The notes: generated by a model from the sequence alone, not told the origin. A DNA stretch of 64,000 nt from Dyadobacter sp. CY312 (GCF_021390535.1 NZ_JAJUXG010000011.1:310001-374000); one strand, 5' to 3'; shown: positions 51,863 to 61,750, counted from the stretch's first letter. Numbers and translations: made by a program.

Positions 51863-53119
51863 CTATTCAACAATCCACTTATTGACTGTATTGTATTTCC
51901 CCTCAATCACAATTTTATAAAAGCCTTTTGGAAGTTTGGCGATATCCAAAACTGCATTTTCATTAGTGACCGGGACTTCTTTCATCAGCAAGTATCGATC
52001 ACTACCACCTTCTTCAAATTTGTTGGTAGTACTCAGCCAAATTTTCACACTGCCATCCTTTTCAACGGATTTCCAGCTTATCGCAATTTTATCGTTGTTC
52101 TTCTTAGCCGTTGGCCATAGAACGGAAAGTTTACCAGTCAAAGCAGCTCCATCCAATTCCAGTTTTTGCTCATGTTTAATTGGAATTTGTAGATGACGGG
52201 CAATGGTTGGCATGATATCTACAATTCCGGGCACACTTCCACTTCCTGCTTTGCCTTGAAAATAGCTATTCAATCCTTTTGCATTGGTGACAATCCATGT
52301 ACTTCTTTCACCATCAGACTGCCCACCATGATTTTGCCCCTCAGGTTCACCACGACCATGATCCGTCGTAATGAAAATCTGCCAGTCTTCTCCAAAATTC
52401 TTTTCTCTATATTGAATCGCTTTCCACAGTCTTCCCATTTGTACATCCATATAGCCAATTGCTTTATTGAATTGTTCGCTATTTCCATATTTGTGCCCCA
52501 TATCATCGGTATACTCCAGATACACCCATGACAGGTCCGGTGCTTCATCAGATATATATCTTGCCGCTTCATCCACCACTTTCTCATCGATTTTATGAAT
52601 GTACCCGGCTTCCTTATCGTGCGGGAAATTGAGGGTATCCAGCTCAAACCCATCGAATGAATAGTGCATTTGCAACTTATTGGTCTGCGCCAACCCTGTA
52701 CCTATAAGTTTGGTACGGTTATCCAGCCAGGTTGAAAAAACAGCGGTACGCTTTGCCGGATAGGCTTCCTGAAAAAATCTAAAAATAGTCCAGTAGTGGT
52801 AATTCGGGTCTTTAATATCATTATCCCAAACATTGTGTTTGTTAACCCAGGTTCCTGTTAAAAGGCTATTATAACCCACCGCTGATATTGTTGGCGTTTG
52901 GCTATATGTTTTCTTCTCCCCACCAACATAGGCTTTGGTAAAACCGCCCGCCTTCGAAATTGCATCCAGACTCGGAGTGGCCACCTTGCGGAGTTGTTCC
53001 GCCGAAATACCGTCCACAATTACAAAAAGAGCCTTCTTTTTATCACTTTGCGCCAATACCTCAACGGTCAGTAAACAAATAAAGAACAGATATAAAAATT
53101 TAGGTTTTAAACAGGTCAT
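51863..53119 (-). CDS. Secreted alkaline-phosphatase-superfamily hydrolase
   Basis: The 418-residue protein has a signal peptide ending VEVLAQ and belongs to the type I phosphodiesterase/nucleotide pyrophosphatase branch. KALFVIVDGISAEQLRKVAT holds the first metal Asp; SQTPTISAVGYNSLLTGTW holds the candidate nucleophile. DDMGHKYGNSEQF and IFITTDHGRGEPEGQNHGG hold the second metal site. The enzyme should hydrolyse phosphate esters or diesters outside the cytoplasm. It is the last gene of the susC-susD-phosphatase group, so its product is likely imported by the pair. Confidence 0.88.
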   Translation of the reverse strand: MTCLKPKFLYLFFICLLTVEVLAQSDKKKALFVIVDGISAEQLRKVATPSLDAISKAGGFTKAYVGGEKKTYSQTPTISAVGYNSLLTGTWVNKHNVWDNDIKDPNYHYWTIFRFFQEAYPAKRTAVFSTWLDNRTKLIGTGLAQTNKLQMHYSFDGFELDTLNFPHDKEAGYIHKIDEKVVDEAARYISDEAPDLSWVYLEYTDDMGHKYGNSEQFNKAIGYMDVQMGRLWKAIQYREKNFGEDWQIFITTDHGRGEPEGQNHGGQSDGERSTWIVTNAKGLNSYFQGKAGSGSVPGIVDIMPTIARHLQIPIKHEQKLELDGAALTGKLSVLWPTAKKNNDKIAISWKSVEKDGSVKIWLSTTNKFEEGGSDRYLLMKEVPVTNENAVLDIAKLPKGFYKIVIEGKYNTVNKWIVE

Positions 53120-53161
53120 TCTTACTGATGTTTTTCTTAATTAAACAATGAAGTGAAAATG

Positions 53162-53203
53162 TAAATTGAGGCCCAAGTTGCGAAAAAACAACTCAGGCCT
53201 CAA
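53162..53203 (-). terminator. Candidate terminator after susD
   Basis: On the minus strand, TTGAGGCC and GTTG arms (53166-53180 with 53189-53203) pair with two central mismatches over an eight-base loop. It lies 14 bases after the susD stop and may be a partial terminator before the phosphatase gene. Confidence 0.55.
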
Positions 53204-53216
53204 CAACAAAAGGCTT

Positions 53217-54992
53217 TTACCAGCCAAATATCTGCGTAAGTGCAGGATTAAGCGTTACCTGGGTCTGAGGAACAGGACGATAATAGTATTTTGGTTCCTG
53301 GAAAGTTCCGCGCTCAGGATCAGTTACGATGGTTCCGCTTGTACCGTTTTTAAGGAAAAACGAAGCGTCGCTTCCTGCCGGCCCTACGCGATAGTAGGCC
53401 AGATCTTTACCCAGGGAATTCTTTTCTTTCTTTTCAGGGACAGCCTCTGACAATGGAATCAGAATTACATCCACAACATTATCTCCCGTCAGATCATACT
53501 TGCCAAGACCTGGGAAATACAACCCCTCCGGTTCTTTTTCTATTAATTTACCCGCATTCCAACGCATCAGGTCATCGAAGCGGAAGCCTTCCAAAGCCAG
53601 CTCTACTCGGCGTTCTCTCCTAATTTCTAATAAAACAGAAGTATTTGCACCAGTTACAAGCGGATATTGTGCTTTCAAAACAGGATCGGCAACGGGATTC
53701 ATTGTTAAATTTCCCATGCCTACGCGAGAGCGAAGTTTATTGATCGACAAATCCAGATCGGCCAGCGTAAGCTCTCCCAACTCAGCTTTTGCTTCTGCAT
53801 AAGTCAACAACACCTCTGCATATCGGACAATTGGAACATCCAGACTATTCGCAACCACTGCACTGGTCTCATTTACAAAACCTTTCAACTGGTGATATCC
53901 CGACTGATTTTTGGCGAACTGCTGCACGTAAATCCCTGCTCCCTGAGAATAGGTCGTATTGTTTACCAGTTCCCATCCAGGATATGCGAGTGTGTTCGAA
54001 AGGCGTGGGTCACGATTTTTGAATTCGCTTACAAATTGATTGGTAGCATAGTTGGGCTGATTGGTATAAGGAGTTCCGTCTTTCATCAGATAGCTTTGTA
54101 CCAGATCACGCGCAGGACTTGCTTCATAATTACCAAACATAAATGCTCCCCACCAACCGCTGTTTTGCTTATCCTGTTCACTGAAAACTCCCAGAATAAC
54201 TTCCTTATTACTTTCAAGAGCGACTTCATTGAATAAACCTGCATAGTTGTTATGAAGCTGATACTTATTTCCATCCATAATTTGCTTTGAGGCATCCCGG
54301 GCAATTTGCAAAAACTTATTAGCTGTGCCTTGCATAGAAACTTCGTTATGGTATTTCCGGAAAGTACCTTCATACAGCGCATGCCTGGCTTGATAAGCCA
54401 ACACCACAGATTTATTGACTGCACCGCTTCTGGTATCATCACGAACATGTTGGGCCGCAAATGCGTAATCTTCGAAAATCTTGTCGACAACCAAAGAACG
54501 GGGATCACGTGGTTTCATTAATCCTTCATCATTGGTCTCCAGTGCGTGCTCGTACCAGGGAACATCAGAATAGCGTTTTACTTTTTCCATGTAAAATTTG
54601 GCACGAAAAAAGCGGGCTAAACCTTCATAATGATTTAGCGCTTCTTCACTTATTGCTGCCTTTTTGAAGTTGTCCAGAAAGAAATTAATCTCTCTCAATT
54701 TACTCCAGGTCCACCCGGAATTAATTGTGGCAGCAGATGGCGTTCCCACCATCATACTCTTAATTTCCGTAGTTCCCGTAGTGGGAGCATTATCCGTGGA
54801 AGCATCCTCTACGTATATCCCTACCCCTGGAAAATCATAGAGGCTGTACATGTACGTTTCCAGATCTTCCGCACTGTTAAAAAAGTTTTCCTTAGAAAGA
54901 TCTGTCTCAGGGAAACGCTCCAAAAAGTCATCATTACAACCAGTAAAAAACAACATGGATGCAAATAGAGAAACTTGAATATATTTTTTCAT
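53217..54992 (-). CDS. SusD/RagB-family nutrient-binding lipoprotein
   Basis: This 591-residue outer-membrane lipoprotein binds the nutrient on the surface and closes the SusC channel like a lid. The ATG at 54992 (MKKYIQVSLFASMLFFTGCN) is preferred to a longer ORF start because it opens with a lipoprotein signal (Cys19). Family features are LERFPETDLSKENFF, the helical TPR-like scaffold (ARFFRAKFYMEKVKRYSDVP) and the C-terminal RRERRVELALEGFRFDDLMR, then YLIPLS-type ending (ILIPLSEAVPEK). The ligand cannot be read. SusC lies 20 bases upstream. Confidence 0.93.
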   Translation of the reverse strand: MKKYIQVSLFASMLFFTGCNDDFLERFPETDLSKENFFNSAEDLETYMYSLYDFPGVGIYVEDASTDNAPTTGTTEIKSMMVGTPSAATINSGWTWSKLREINFFLDNFKKAAISEEALNHYEGLARFFRAKFYMEKVKRYSDVPWYEHALETNDEGLMKPRDPRSLVVDKIFEDYAFAAQHVRDDTRSGAVNKSVVLAYQARHALYEGTFRKYHNEVSMQGTANKFLQIARDASKQIMDGNKYQLHNNYAGLFNEVALESNKEVILGVFSEQDKQNSGWWGAFMFGNYEASPARDLVQSYLMKDGTPYTNQPNYATNQFVSEFKNRDPRLSNTLAYPGWELVNNTTYSQGAGIYVQQFAKNQSGYHQLKGFVNETSAVVANSLDVPIVRYAEVLLTYAEAKAELGELTLADLDLSINKLRSRVGMGNLTMNPVADPVLKAQYPLVTGANTSVLLEIRRERRVELALEGFRFDDLMRWNAGKLIEKEPEGLYFPGLGKYDLTGDNVVDVILIPLSEAVPEKKEKNSLGKDLAYYRVGPAGSDASFFLKNGTSGTIVTDPERGTFQEPKYYYRPVPQTQVTLNPALTQIFGW

Positions 54993-55012
54993 TTCGATAG
55001 TCCTTAAAAAGA

Positions 55013-58000
55013 TTAAAACTGAATTTCCAAACCGAAGGAATAGCGTCTTTGGAACGGATACGCATAACCCCAACCACTCCTGGTACTTCTGTTCGGATTG
55101 ACTTTATCCACATTGTCTGTAATGGCTTCGGGATCAAAGTATTTTTTCACTTTTGAAAATTCACCCATATTTTCTCCACTTGCGTAAATTCTCAGCCTGG
55201 ATATTTTGATTTTTTCCAACATAGAAGAAGGGAATGTGTATCCTATTGTAAGATTTTTAAGACGCAGATAAGCTCCGCTAAGCAGATACCTTGTTTGCGG
55301 TATTGCAAGTCCCTGCGATTCATCCACACGCTCACCCAGGTTTCTGTCTGCTAACCAAGACTGCAATACCGGAAAATTAGCATCCGTATTGGCATCCGCA
55401 AGTCCCGCATCAATATATGCCTGTGAGTGTTTTGCACGCTGTGCGTCACTATCCGCAGCGCCACGGTAATAATCAAGAAGGTGGGTGTATCCACCGGCAT
55501 AAGGTTGCTGATAAAAACCCCAGTACAGATAATTCAAAGGATAATAATCCATTTTACCCACTCCCTGAACAAATGCCCGCACATCGAAACCTTTCCATTC
55601 AGCTCCCAAGTTCACACCAAAACGAAGCCGGGGTAAAACATTGCCTATTACAGAAAGATCTTTGGGATTGTCGACAGTAGTCCCTTTTTCAATTTTTCCG
55701 TTTCCATCCAAATCCTGATATTTAGGCCAACCCGGAACAATGGACAGTGAGCCCCAAGGTATTATCTGCGATTGATCAAGGGCATCTATCTCCTGCTGGT
55801 TTTGAAATAATCCGTCACTTTTGAGCCCCCACATTTCCCCTAACCTCATTCCTTTATAAAATTGTGTAATGGCATTTGTTGGGTTATCGAATGAGGTAAT
55901 GTGTGATCGGTTGTCCGATAGATTAACCTTCGCATTGAAACTTAACGGGCTTCCACCTACATTAAAATCATCATTATAGCCCAAGGAAACCTCCCAGCCG
56001 TTTGTTCTCAGATCAGCTGCATTTTCACTTGGCTCTTTTGCTCCTAATACATCCGGCAAATCCCTGCCTAGGGTAAGCATTCCTTTGGTATCACGGCTAT
56101 ACCAGTCAAATGAAGCCGATATTTTTTGCTGAAAAAAGCCCAAATCCACACCAATATTCCGTGAAGTAACTTTTTCCCAAGTATAATTGGGCGATACAAG
56201 CGAGGGAGCAGTTACTTGCTGTGGAACATTGCCCCCAATAAGATAATTTGAAGCCTGCCTATCCAAAGCTGCGATGTAATTATTTTCATCCGGTCTACCT
56301 AAAGTTGCTATGTAACCATACTCATTCACGAATTGATTACCAAGTAAACCAAAAGAACCTCTGATCTTAAATGAATTGATCACAGGAGCAATAGGCTTCC
56401 AAAAATCTTCTCCATCCACTTTCCAAGCAGCTGATGCAGAAGGGAAGAAACCGAAACGTTTGTTTTTAGGAAACTTTGATGAGCCATCATACCGACCATT
56501 GAATTCCACAATGTACTTATCGTTATAAATATAATTGAGTCGGTAAAATGCACCACGAATAGCCCATTCTTTAACCTCCTCACCAACTTCCATTAAACCA
56601 GTTGCCAACCCTATGCTCGGCAACGAAGCTGAAATAACACCGAACCTTTGCGCCCTGAACCATTCCGAACGACTCTCCTCCTGATTGTAACCCACAACTG
56701 CAGTCACATTCTGTTTCCCAAACTGTTTATTAAAAGTGGAATAAGCATTAAATACCGAATATGTAATGTTATCAGCGCGGCGATAGGCTACATTATTTCC
56801 TTCCTCCCGGATATCAGTTGGTCCATATCCTATACGGATTTTTGATTCGTTACCCGCATAATTAACGTTTTCTCTGCGAGCTGTATACTCTGCATTAAAG
56901 CGAAGTGCCTCTTCAAAAAATGAAAGTTCAGTATTGAAGGTTGTCTGAAACATATTATTCTTCTGATCCGACCTTCCTCCTTCGGTCAACCTGGCACCTA
57001 CACGACCCACATCTGTATTTGCCCATGTGCCATCCGGATTTTTATCCCAGCTTGTTGGGAAGAGATCATACAATTGGCCAATGGAAAGCTGATAGGGATT
57101 AGTACGTTGTGTTAGTGCAATGGAAGTATTGTTACCTACCGACAACCATTTGAAAGGTTTGAAATTTACTTTTCCTCTGGTGGTGTAACGGTTAAACTTG
57201 TCCTCCGCAATTTTAAGAGCCCCATTTTGAGAATCATATGCACCTGATAAATAATAGGTTGTTTTTCCAGATTTACCAGCAAGGGACAAATTGTGTCTTT
57301 GAGAAACAGTAAAATTATCCATGAAATACTTCGTCCAGTCCCGGTTACCCATATACTCATAAAGCGAATTATCCCGAGGATCAAGTCTTACAGCATCCGT
57401 TCCATTTGGATTATCGGAACGATCTCTTGCCCAGGCATACTGGCTATCCGTGTAATTGATATTATCCCAAGGCGTGTTATCCGTTGAGGTTTCCAGCATC
57501 CGCATGTATATGTACGGATCCGTGATTTTGTTCGGAAGTACCGTAGGTTTTCCCCAGGAAAAGTTGTTTGAGTAATCAATTGTAAGTCCATCGCGTACAC
57601 CCGATTTGGTAGTAATTAAGATTACGCCAAAGGCAGCTCTGGCTCCATAAATCGCAGCCGAAGAGGCATCTTTCAGGACGGAAATCGATTTTATATCGGA
57701 AGGTGCTATGAAATTAAGTTCTGCCGCGTCAACCGGAACGTTATCCACCAAAATCAACGGATTGCCACCATTGATAGATGTAAATCCGCGAATGTTGATA
57801 TTAGGAGCTTTTCCTGGTTCACCACTTGCAAAATCAATATTTAGATTAGGCACCGCTCCCTGTAAACCCTGCGCTACGTTTTGAATTGGTCTTGCTTCCA
57901 GTACTTTGCTATCGACTACGTCCACTGCACCCGAAAGGTTTTCCTTTTTTTGTGCACCATATCCAACTACAACAACTTCCTGCAGATTTGATGCATCTGT

Positions 58001-58324
58001 ATCCAAAACCACATTTAAAGTGCTGCGTTTATCAACTAATTTTTCCTGTGCTTTAAAGCCAATAAATGAAAATACAAGCGTTGAACCAGGATTAACATCG
58101 TTAATAGAGTACATACCATCCGCATCGGTGACTGTTCCCCGTTGTGTGCCCTTCAATAATACATTAACCCCGGGCAATATTTCTCCGTTACTTCCGCCTG
58201 TAACCTGCCCCGAAACAGTTACTCCCTGAGAGTAACCTGAAAAACTATAGAGAAAACATAGCGCAAGCGCCACGGCCCTCCATAGTCTCATACCACGGGC
58301 ACAAAAATGTAAAGTGTTAATCAT
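55013..58324 (-). CDS. SusC/RagA-family TonB-dependent outer-membrane transporter
   Basis: This 1103-residue TonB-linked receptor imports a nutrient captured with SusD. It has a signal region ending SGYSQ, a CarboxypepD-like domain (GQVTGGSNGEILPGVNVLLK), a TonB box LQEVVVVGYGAQKKE and the plug domain (NPLILVDNVPVDAAELNF, IKSISVLKDASSAAIYGARA, FGVILITTKSG). A 22-strand barrel follows to the C-terminal Phe (RYSFGLEIQF). Translation may start at the ATG at 58324 or at a second ATG 33 bases later. No glycosidase lies in the cluster; the partner enzyme is a phosphatase. Confidence 0.94.
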   Translation of the reverse strand: MINTLHFCARGMRLWRAVALALCFLYSFSGYSQGVTVSGQVTGGSNGEILPGVNVLLKGTQRGTVTDADGMYSINDVNPGSTLVFSFIGFKAQEKLVDKRSTLNVVLDTDASNLQEVVVVGYGAQKKENLSGAVDVVDSKVLEARPIQNVAQGLQGAVPNLNIDFASGEPGKAPNINIRGFTSINGGNPLILVDNVPVDAAELNFIAPSDIKSISVLKDASSAAIYGARAAFGVILITTKSGVRDGLTIDYSNNFSWGKPTVLPNKITDPYIYMRMLETSTDNTPWDNINYTDSQYAWARDRSDNPNGTDAVRLDPRDNSLYEYMGNRDWTKYFMDNFTVSQRHNLSLAGKSGKTTYYLSGAYDSQNGALKIAEDKFNRYTTRGKVNFKPFKWLSVGNNTSIALTQRTNPYQLSIGQLYDLFPTSWDKNPDGTWANTDVGRVGARLTEGGRSDQKNNMFQTTFNTELSFFEEALRFNAEYTARRENVNYAGNESKIRIGYGPTDIREEGNNVAYRRADNITYSVFNAYSTFNKQFGKQNVTAVVGYNQEESRSEWFRAQRFGVISASLPSIGLATGLMEVGEEVKEWAIRGAFYRLNYIYNDKYIVEFNGRYDGSSKFPKNKRFGFFPSASAAWKVDGEDFWKPIAPVINSFKIRGSFGLLGNQFVNEYGYIATLGRPDENNYIAALDRQASNYLIGGNVPQQVTAPSLVSPNYTWEKVTSRNIGVDLGFFQQKISASFDWYSRDTKGMLTLGRDLPDVLGAKEPSENAADLRTNGWEVSLGYNDDFNVGGSPLSFNAKVNLSDNRSHITSFDNPTNAITQFYKGMRLGEMWGLKSDGLFQNQQEIDALDQSQIIPWGSLSIVPGWPKYQDLDGNGKIEKGTTVDNPKDLSVIGNVLPRLRFGVNLGAEWKGFDVRAFVQGVGKMDYYPLNYLYWGFYQQPYAGGYTHLLDYYRGAADSDAQRAKHSQAYIDAGLADANTDANFPVLQSWLADRNLGERVDESQGLAIPQTRYLLSGAYLRLKNLTIGYTFPSSMLEKIKISRLRIYASGENMGEFSKVKKYFDPEAITDNVDKVNPNRSTRSGWGYAYPFQRRYSFGLEIQF

Positions 58325-58442
58325 GATGAAAAAGTGTTTTAGGAAATGTTTAAAATGGAATGCTAAGGCTAACTTTTCAATGCAAAACTCACTATTGACA
58401 ATTAAAGGAAGGTTAAGCCAATGTTAACGAATAGTGAAATTA

Positions 58443-58470
58443 TTTTGATTGAACGTTCATTCAATCAAAA
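58443..58470. promoter_or_regulatory. Strong inverted repeat upstream of susC, candidate TetR operator
   Basis: Two 11-base perfectly complementary arms, TTTTGATTGAA (58443-58453) and TTCAATCAAAA (58460-58470), flank CGTTCA. The centre contains the palindrome TGAACGTTCA, the style of site many TetR regulators bind. It lies about 120 bases before the susC start, and the nearest terminator of the upstream gene is already at 58525-58559, so it is not simply that gene's terminator. Confidence 0.6.
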
Positions 58471-58524
58471 GTATAAACTTTCCGGTAAAAAATAATCCTG
58501 AACCAATACATCCATTAAATATTT

Positions 58525-58559
58525 TCAATAAAAAAACCGGAGCATATCTTGCTCCGGTT
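58525..58559 (-). terminator. Terminator of the secreted hypothetical gene
   Basis: On the minus strand AACCGGAGCA pairs with TGCTCCGGTT around a five-base loop and is followed by a T run. It ends the gene at 58602-59264. Confidence 0.88.
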
Positions 58560-58601
58560 GGTATACCATTCCCAATTACTATGGCTAATCCATCAGCTCA
58601 C

Positions 58602-59264
58602 CTAATTCCCTCCCCGTCCTGCCTTATACGAATCGTATTCTTCCAGAAGTTTTACAAGATCGTTATCTCCGTCGAATTCCAGATTTTCTTCTTTAATTAC
58701 CCACTGCATTTTGTTTTTTTCGTCAGACAGTAATTTCAAAAAGCTGTTTTTATCTTTCAAACTTACGGCGGTTAGCTTGTCGCCTTTGACTATGTAAAGT
58801 TTAGCGTCCGGCTCCATGTTTACTGTCGGATTGGCTTTTTCTTCTTTGATCTGGCTTTGATAACGTTTCAACAATTTCGTTTCTCCGTCATACATAACCC
58901 GGTAAAAGTTTTTTTCCGAGAGGCCTTTACCTGCCGGAAATCCACTCCTGAACGTGTACAGGTCAATACCGGATGGAATTGTAAACTCCTTAACACCGTC
59001 GGCAATGCGAAAAAGTGCTGAATCTTTACTGTATTCTATTTCATCATTTACGATATCATACCTAAGTTGAACACCATCGTAAAACTTATCGTCCTGCATA
59101 CGGATAGAGCCGGAATACGAATTTGGCAAAAGATATATGGATTTGGCGCCATCAGATGACGTTTCCTGATATGGTTTCCCGTTGAGTGACGCCAAATCCT
59201 GTCCGTATGATATGGTGGACATACACAGCACTGCAACCGCCAATATTTTTTGTAAATTATTCAT
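58602..59264 (-). CDS. Secreted hypothetical protein
   Basis: The 220-residue protein has a signal peptide (KILAVAVLCMSTISYGQ) and no recognised domain. It has charged and aromatic residues throughout (SIRMQDDKFYDGVQLRYDIV, YRVMYDGETKLLKRYQSQIK), and ends in LLEEYDSYKAGRGGN. The pattern of short strands suggests an envelope protein like those often annotated as outer-membrane or DUF proteins. No function can be given. It is divergent from nuoN and closed by a good terminator. Confidence 0.7.
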   Translation of the reverse strand: MNNLQKILAVAVLCMSTISYGQDLASLNGKPYQETSSDGAKSIYLLPNSYSGSIRMQDDKFYDGVQLRYDIVNDEIEYSKDSALFRIADGVKEFTIPSGIDLYTFRSGFPAGKGLSEKNFYRVMYDGETKLLKRYQSQIKEEKANPTVNMEPDAKLYIVKGDKLTAVSLKDKNSFLKLLSDEKNKMQWVIKEENLEFDGDNDLVKLLEEYDSYKAGRGGN

Positions 59265-59378
59265 AATAAGCTTGTTTAGATTATCAATATGATGAGTATT
59301 ATGGAAAGAACCTGATTACATGGAAAATAACTTACCTGTAAATCCATTTCACCTCCTAGATTCCCTACCATCTTTATG

Positions 59379-59386
59379 TACTTTTG
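59379..59386 (+). promoter_or_regulatory. Candidate -7 element of nuoN
   Basis: TACTTTTG matches TAnnTTTG exactly and lies 23 bases before the TTG start of nuoN, indicating that the gene has its own promoter. No -33 TTTG was found at the proper spacing. Confidence 0.45.
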
Positions 59387-59409
59387 CTTAAAAAATTGTA
59401 CCTGCTCAA

Positions 59410-60873
59410 TTGGAAATAAACGAACAGCTCCTTCATATACGACAAAGCCTGTCCGGAATTGGTCCTGAAATTTTTCTTGGCTTCTTCTTTTGCTTCTTTC
59501 TCTTCTCTGAATTACTGTTGATGAGGTGGGTCGCTAAGGACAAAATATCCGGCTGGCTTCACCGGATTGCACTGACTGGCAGTGTAATTACGCTGGTACT
59601 TGTGCTCAACCAATGGAACGACGAACCATCCTACCGCTTCCATCCGTTGTTGTTTCTGGATCACCAGGCTGTATTCTTTAAAGTTATGATTATTGTCGCG
59701 TGGATATTTACACTGATCCATGTCAGGATTTTACGTTACGATTTTCCTCCTGAATTTAACGCATTGCTTATTGCAACGGTTGCCGGGCTTAGCCTGCTCA
59801 CGATGGCAACGCATTTGCTTACAATATACCTCACACTCGAACTCATTTCCATCAGCTCCTACATACTGGTAGCGCTTTCTCCATATAAAAAAGCCGCGGA
59901 AGGAGGATTAAAATATTTGCTTTTCGGTGCGGCCAGCTCGGCTGTAATGCTTTACGGAATTTCACTGATTTACGGCCTTACCGGCACTTTAGACATCACG
60001 AGCCAGGCTCTCACGGTCGGACTCATGAATAATTCTTCATTGGTAGTAACCGCTACCATTGTCATGACGCTTGGCGGATTACTTTTCAAACTTTCATTGG
60101 TACCGTTTCATGTTTGGACTCCGGATGTATACGAAGCCGCTCCTACTCCACTTGTTTCCTTCCTTTCTGTTGCTCCCAAAGCGGCGGTTATACTCGTATT
60201 GATGCGACTGGCTGGCACTTTCCCGGCAGAATATTTCCCCATTCTCGGAGGAATCGCTCTGATCAGTATCACAGTGGGGAATGTGGCTGCTTTGTGGCAA
60301 ACCAACGCGCGAAGACTACTCGCTTATTCTTCTATTGCCCAGGCTGGCTATCTTTTGGTAGGCATTGCAGCTTATAGTCGTTTTGGATTTGAAGCGGCGG
60401 TATTTTATTCCGCGGCCTATCTGATTGTCAACATGGCTGCCTTTTTTATGATAGACCTACTTGTTCCTCAGTCCAATACCCTGCTGACTGACTTTGAAGG
60501 TTTGGGTAAAAAGGCAGTATGGATTTCCGGAGCACTTACAATTGTGATGGTGGCACTGGCAGGCCTGCCTCCAACGATTGGATTTACATCAAAATTCCTG
60601 ATTTTCTCCTCATTATGGGATAGTTATCAACAGCAACATGCTCCATGGATGTTATGGCTACTGGTTGGTGGAATTCTAAATGCAGCAATTGCACTGGCCT
60701 ATTACTTACGCCTTCCCTATTTGCTTTTTTTCAAGGATTTAAAAACGCTTAAAAACGAAAAAACACTGCCCAATATGGTATCGAGCAATGTTTTCACCGG
60801 TATTTTAGCTGCTGTTATAATGGCGCTATTCTTCAAACCAGAATGGCTGATGAACTGGATAGCTTCTTTTTAA
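59410..60873 (+). CDS. nuoN: NADH-quinone oxidoreductase subunit N
   Basis: NuoN is an antiporter-like proton-pumping membrane subunit of complex I. The 487-residue protein starts with TTG (LEINEQLLHIRQS), since no ATG is suitable. About fourteen helices carry the key residues: the Glu in YLTLELISISSYILVAL, the Lys in GGLKYLLFGAASSA, and KLSLVPFHVWTPDVYEAAPT with its Lys, Pro and His. Later VGNVAALWQTNARRLLAYSS is typical. No other nuo gene is nearby, and a -7 element precedes the gene, so it is a stand-alone copy or the last piece of a split nuo cluster. Confidence 0.93.
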   Translation: MEINEQLLHIRQSLSGIGPEIFLGFFFCFFLFSELLLMRWVAKDKISGWLHRIALTGSVITLVLVLNQWNDEPSYRFHPLLFLDHQAVFFKVMIIVAWIFTLIHVRILRYDFPPEFNALLIATVAGLSLLTMATHLLTIYLTLELISISSYILVALSPYKKAAEGGLKYLLFGAASSAVMLYGISLIYGLTGTLDITSQALTVGLMNNSSLVVTATIVMTLGGLLFKLSLVPFHVWTPDVYEAAPTPLVSFLSVAPKAAVILVLMRLAGTFPAEYFPILGGIALISITVGNVAALWQTNARRLLAYSSIAQAGYLLVGIAAYSRFGFEAAVFYSAAYLIVNMAAFFMIDLLVPQSNTLLTDFEGLGKKAVWISGALTIVMVALAGLPPTIGFTSKFLIFSSLWDSYQQQHAPWMLWLLVGGILNAAIALAYYLRLPYLLFFKDLKTLKNEKTLPNMVSSNVFTGILAAVIMALFFKPEWLMNWIASF

Positions 60874-60889
60874 CCGAAAGCAGATTCTT

Positions 60890-61750
60890 TTACTTGCTAA
60901 TCGGTCTTACACTATATCCCTCTTTACGTAATAAGGAGATCACTCCCTTTTCACCTCCGAGATGAGCAGCTCCAACTGCAAACAAAGTTGGCTTGTCGGC
61001 TATGAGTTTTTGGATGCGGCTAATCCATTTCTTGTTCCGGTCAAACAACATAATATCCTGATTGCTCTCCATACCAAATTCACTTTTTAGTGTCATTTGG
61101 TATAGTTCATGGATATTTTCAGTTTTATAAAGTGATATCAACTCTTTGAATTCCTTACGCGCTTGTGGCAGACTGTCTATCAAAGTAAGCAACATTTTGA
61201 CCTGATCCTTGTAAGGAATGGTATCAAAAATGGCCATTTGTTCTTCCAGTGTTTCTAATCCTATCACCTCAGATTTCTGCTTTCCGGCCAGCTCTACCAA
61301 TGACATTTCATAAGACTGAGGCTGACAAGCCAGAACTGAATTGAACAACGGTCCCATCAAAACAAACGGTTTGGCTTTTTCAAACATGGCTATTCCCACA
61401 CCAACCGAGTCTTTGTAAAACCTGGCAAGCTTTGCATACTCCGATTCTGAAATGAGTTTACTCAGTGTATTGCCCTCTTTCATATTCATTGTCTTCATCA
61501 TCGTCGCCATCATGGCCGGATCATCCATATCGATTTCCAAAGCAACCTGTTCGGTTTTGGTAACAGCAGATTTCAGCGAGTCACTAAGCGAAAAATCCGC
61601 AGGACAGATCAGGTGAATCGTTCCAAACAGGTATGACGGCTTTGATTGACCTGGTGCTTTTATTTCCCAAAGCAATGAATTTTCAGTAGGCACCTGAGCA
61701 GTCGCCAGGCATGAAAACAGAACCAGACTTAGCAGCAATATTTTTTTCAT
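60890..61750 (-). CDS. TraB/GumN-family protein
   Basis: The 286-residue secreted protein (signal ending LFSCLATAQ) has the TraB/GumN pattern: the N-terminal KPSYLFGTIHLICPADFSLS, LEIDMDDPAMMATMMKTMNM, GLETLEEQMAIFD and the C-terminal FAVGAAHLGGEKGVISLLRK. The two GT-x-H and G-x-x-H-x-x-G motifs are thought to form a metal-dependent active site in this family. The true role is not settled. It converges on nuoN, with 16 bases between. Confidence 0.88.
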   Translation of the reverse strand: MKKILLLSLVLFSCLATAQVPTENSLLWEIKAPGQSKPSYLFGTIHLICPADFSLSDSLKSAVTKTEQVALEIDMDDPAMMATMMKTMNMKEGNTLSKLISESEYAKLARFYKDSVGVGIAMFEKAKPFVLMGPLFNSVLACQPQSYEMSLVELAGKQKSEVIGLETLEEQMAIFDTIPYKDQVKMLLTLIDSLPQARKEFKELISLYKTENIHELYQMTLKSEFGMESNQDIMLFDRNKKWISRIQKLIADKPTLFAVGAAHLGGEKGVISLLRKEGYSVRPISK

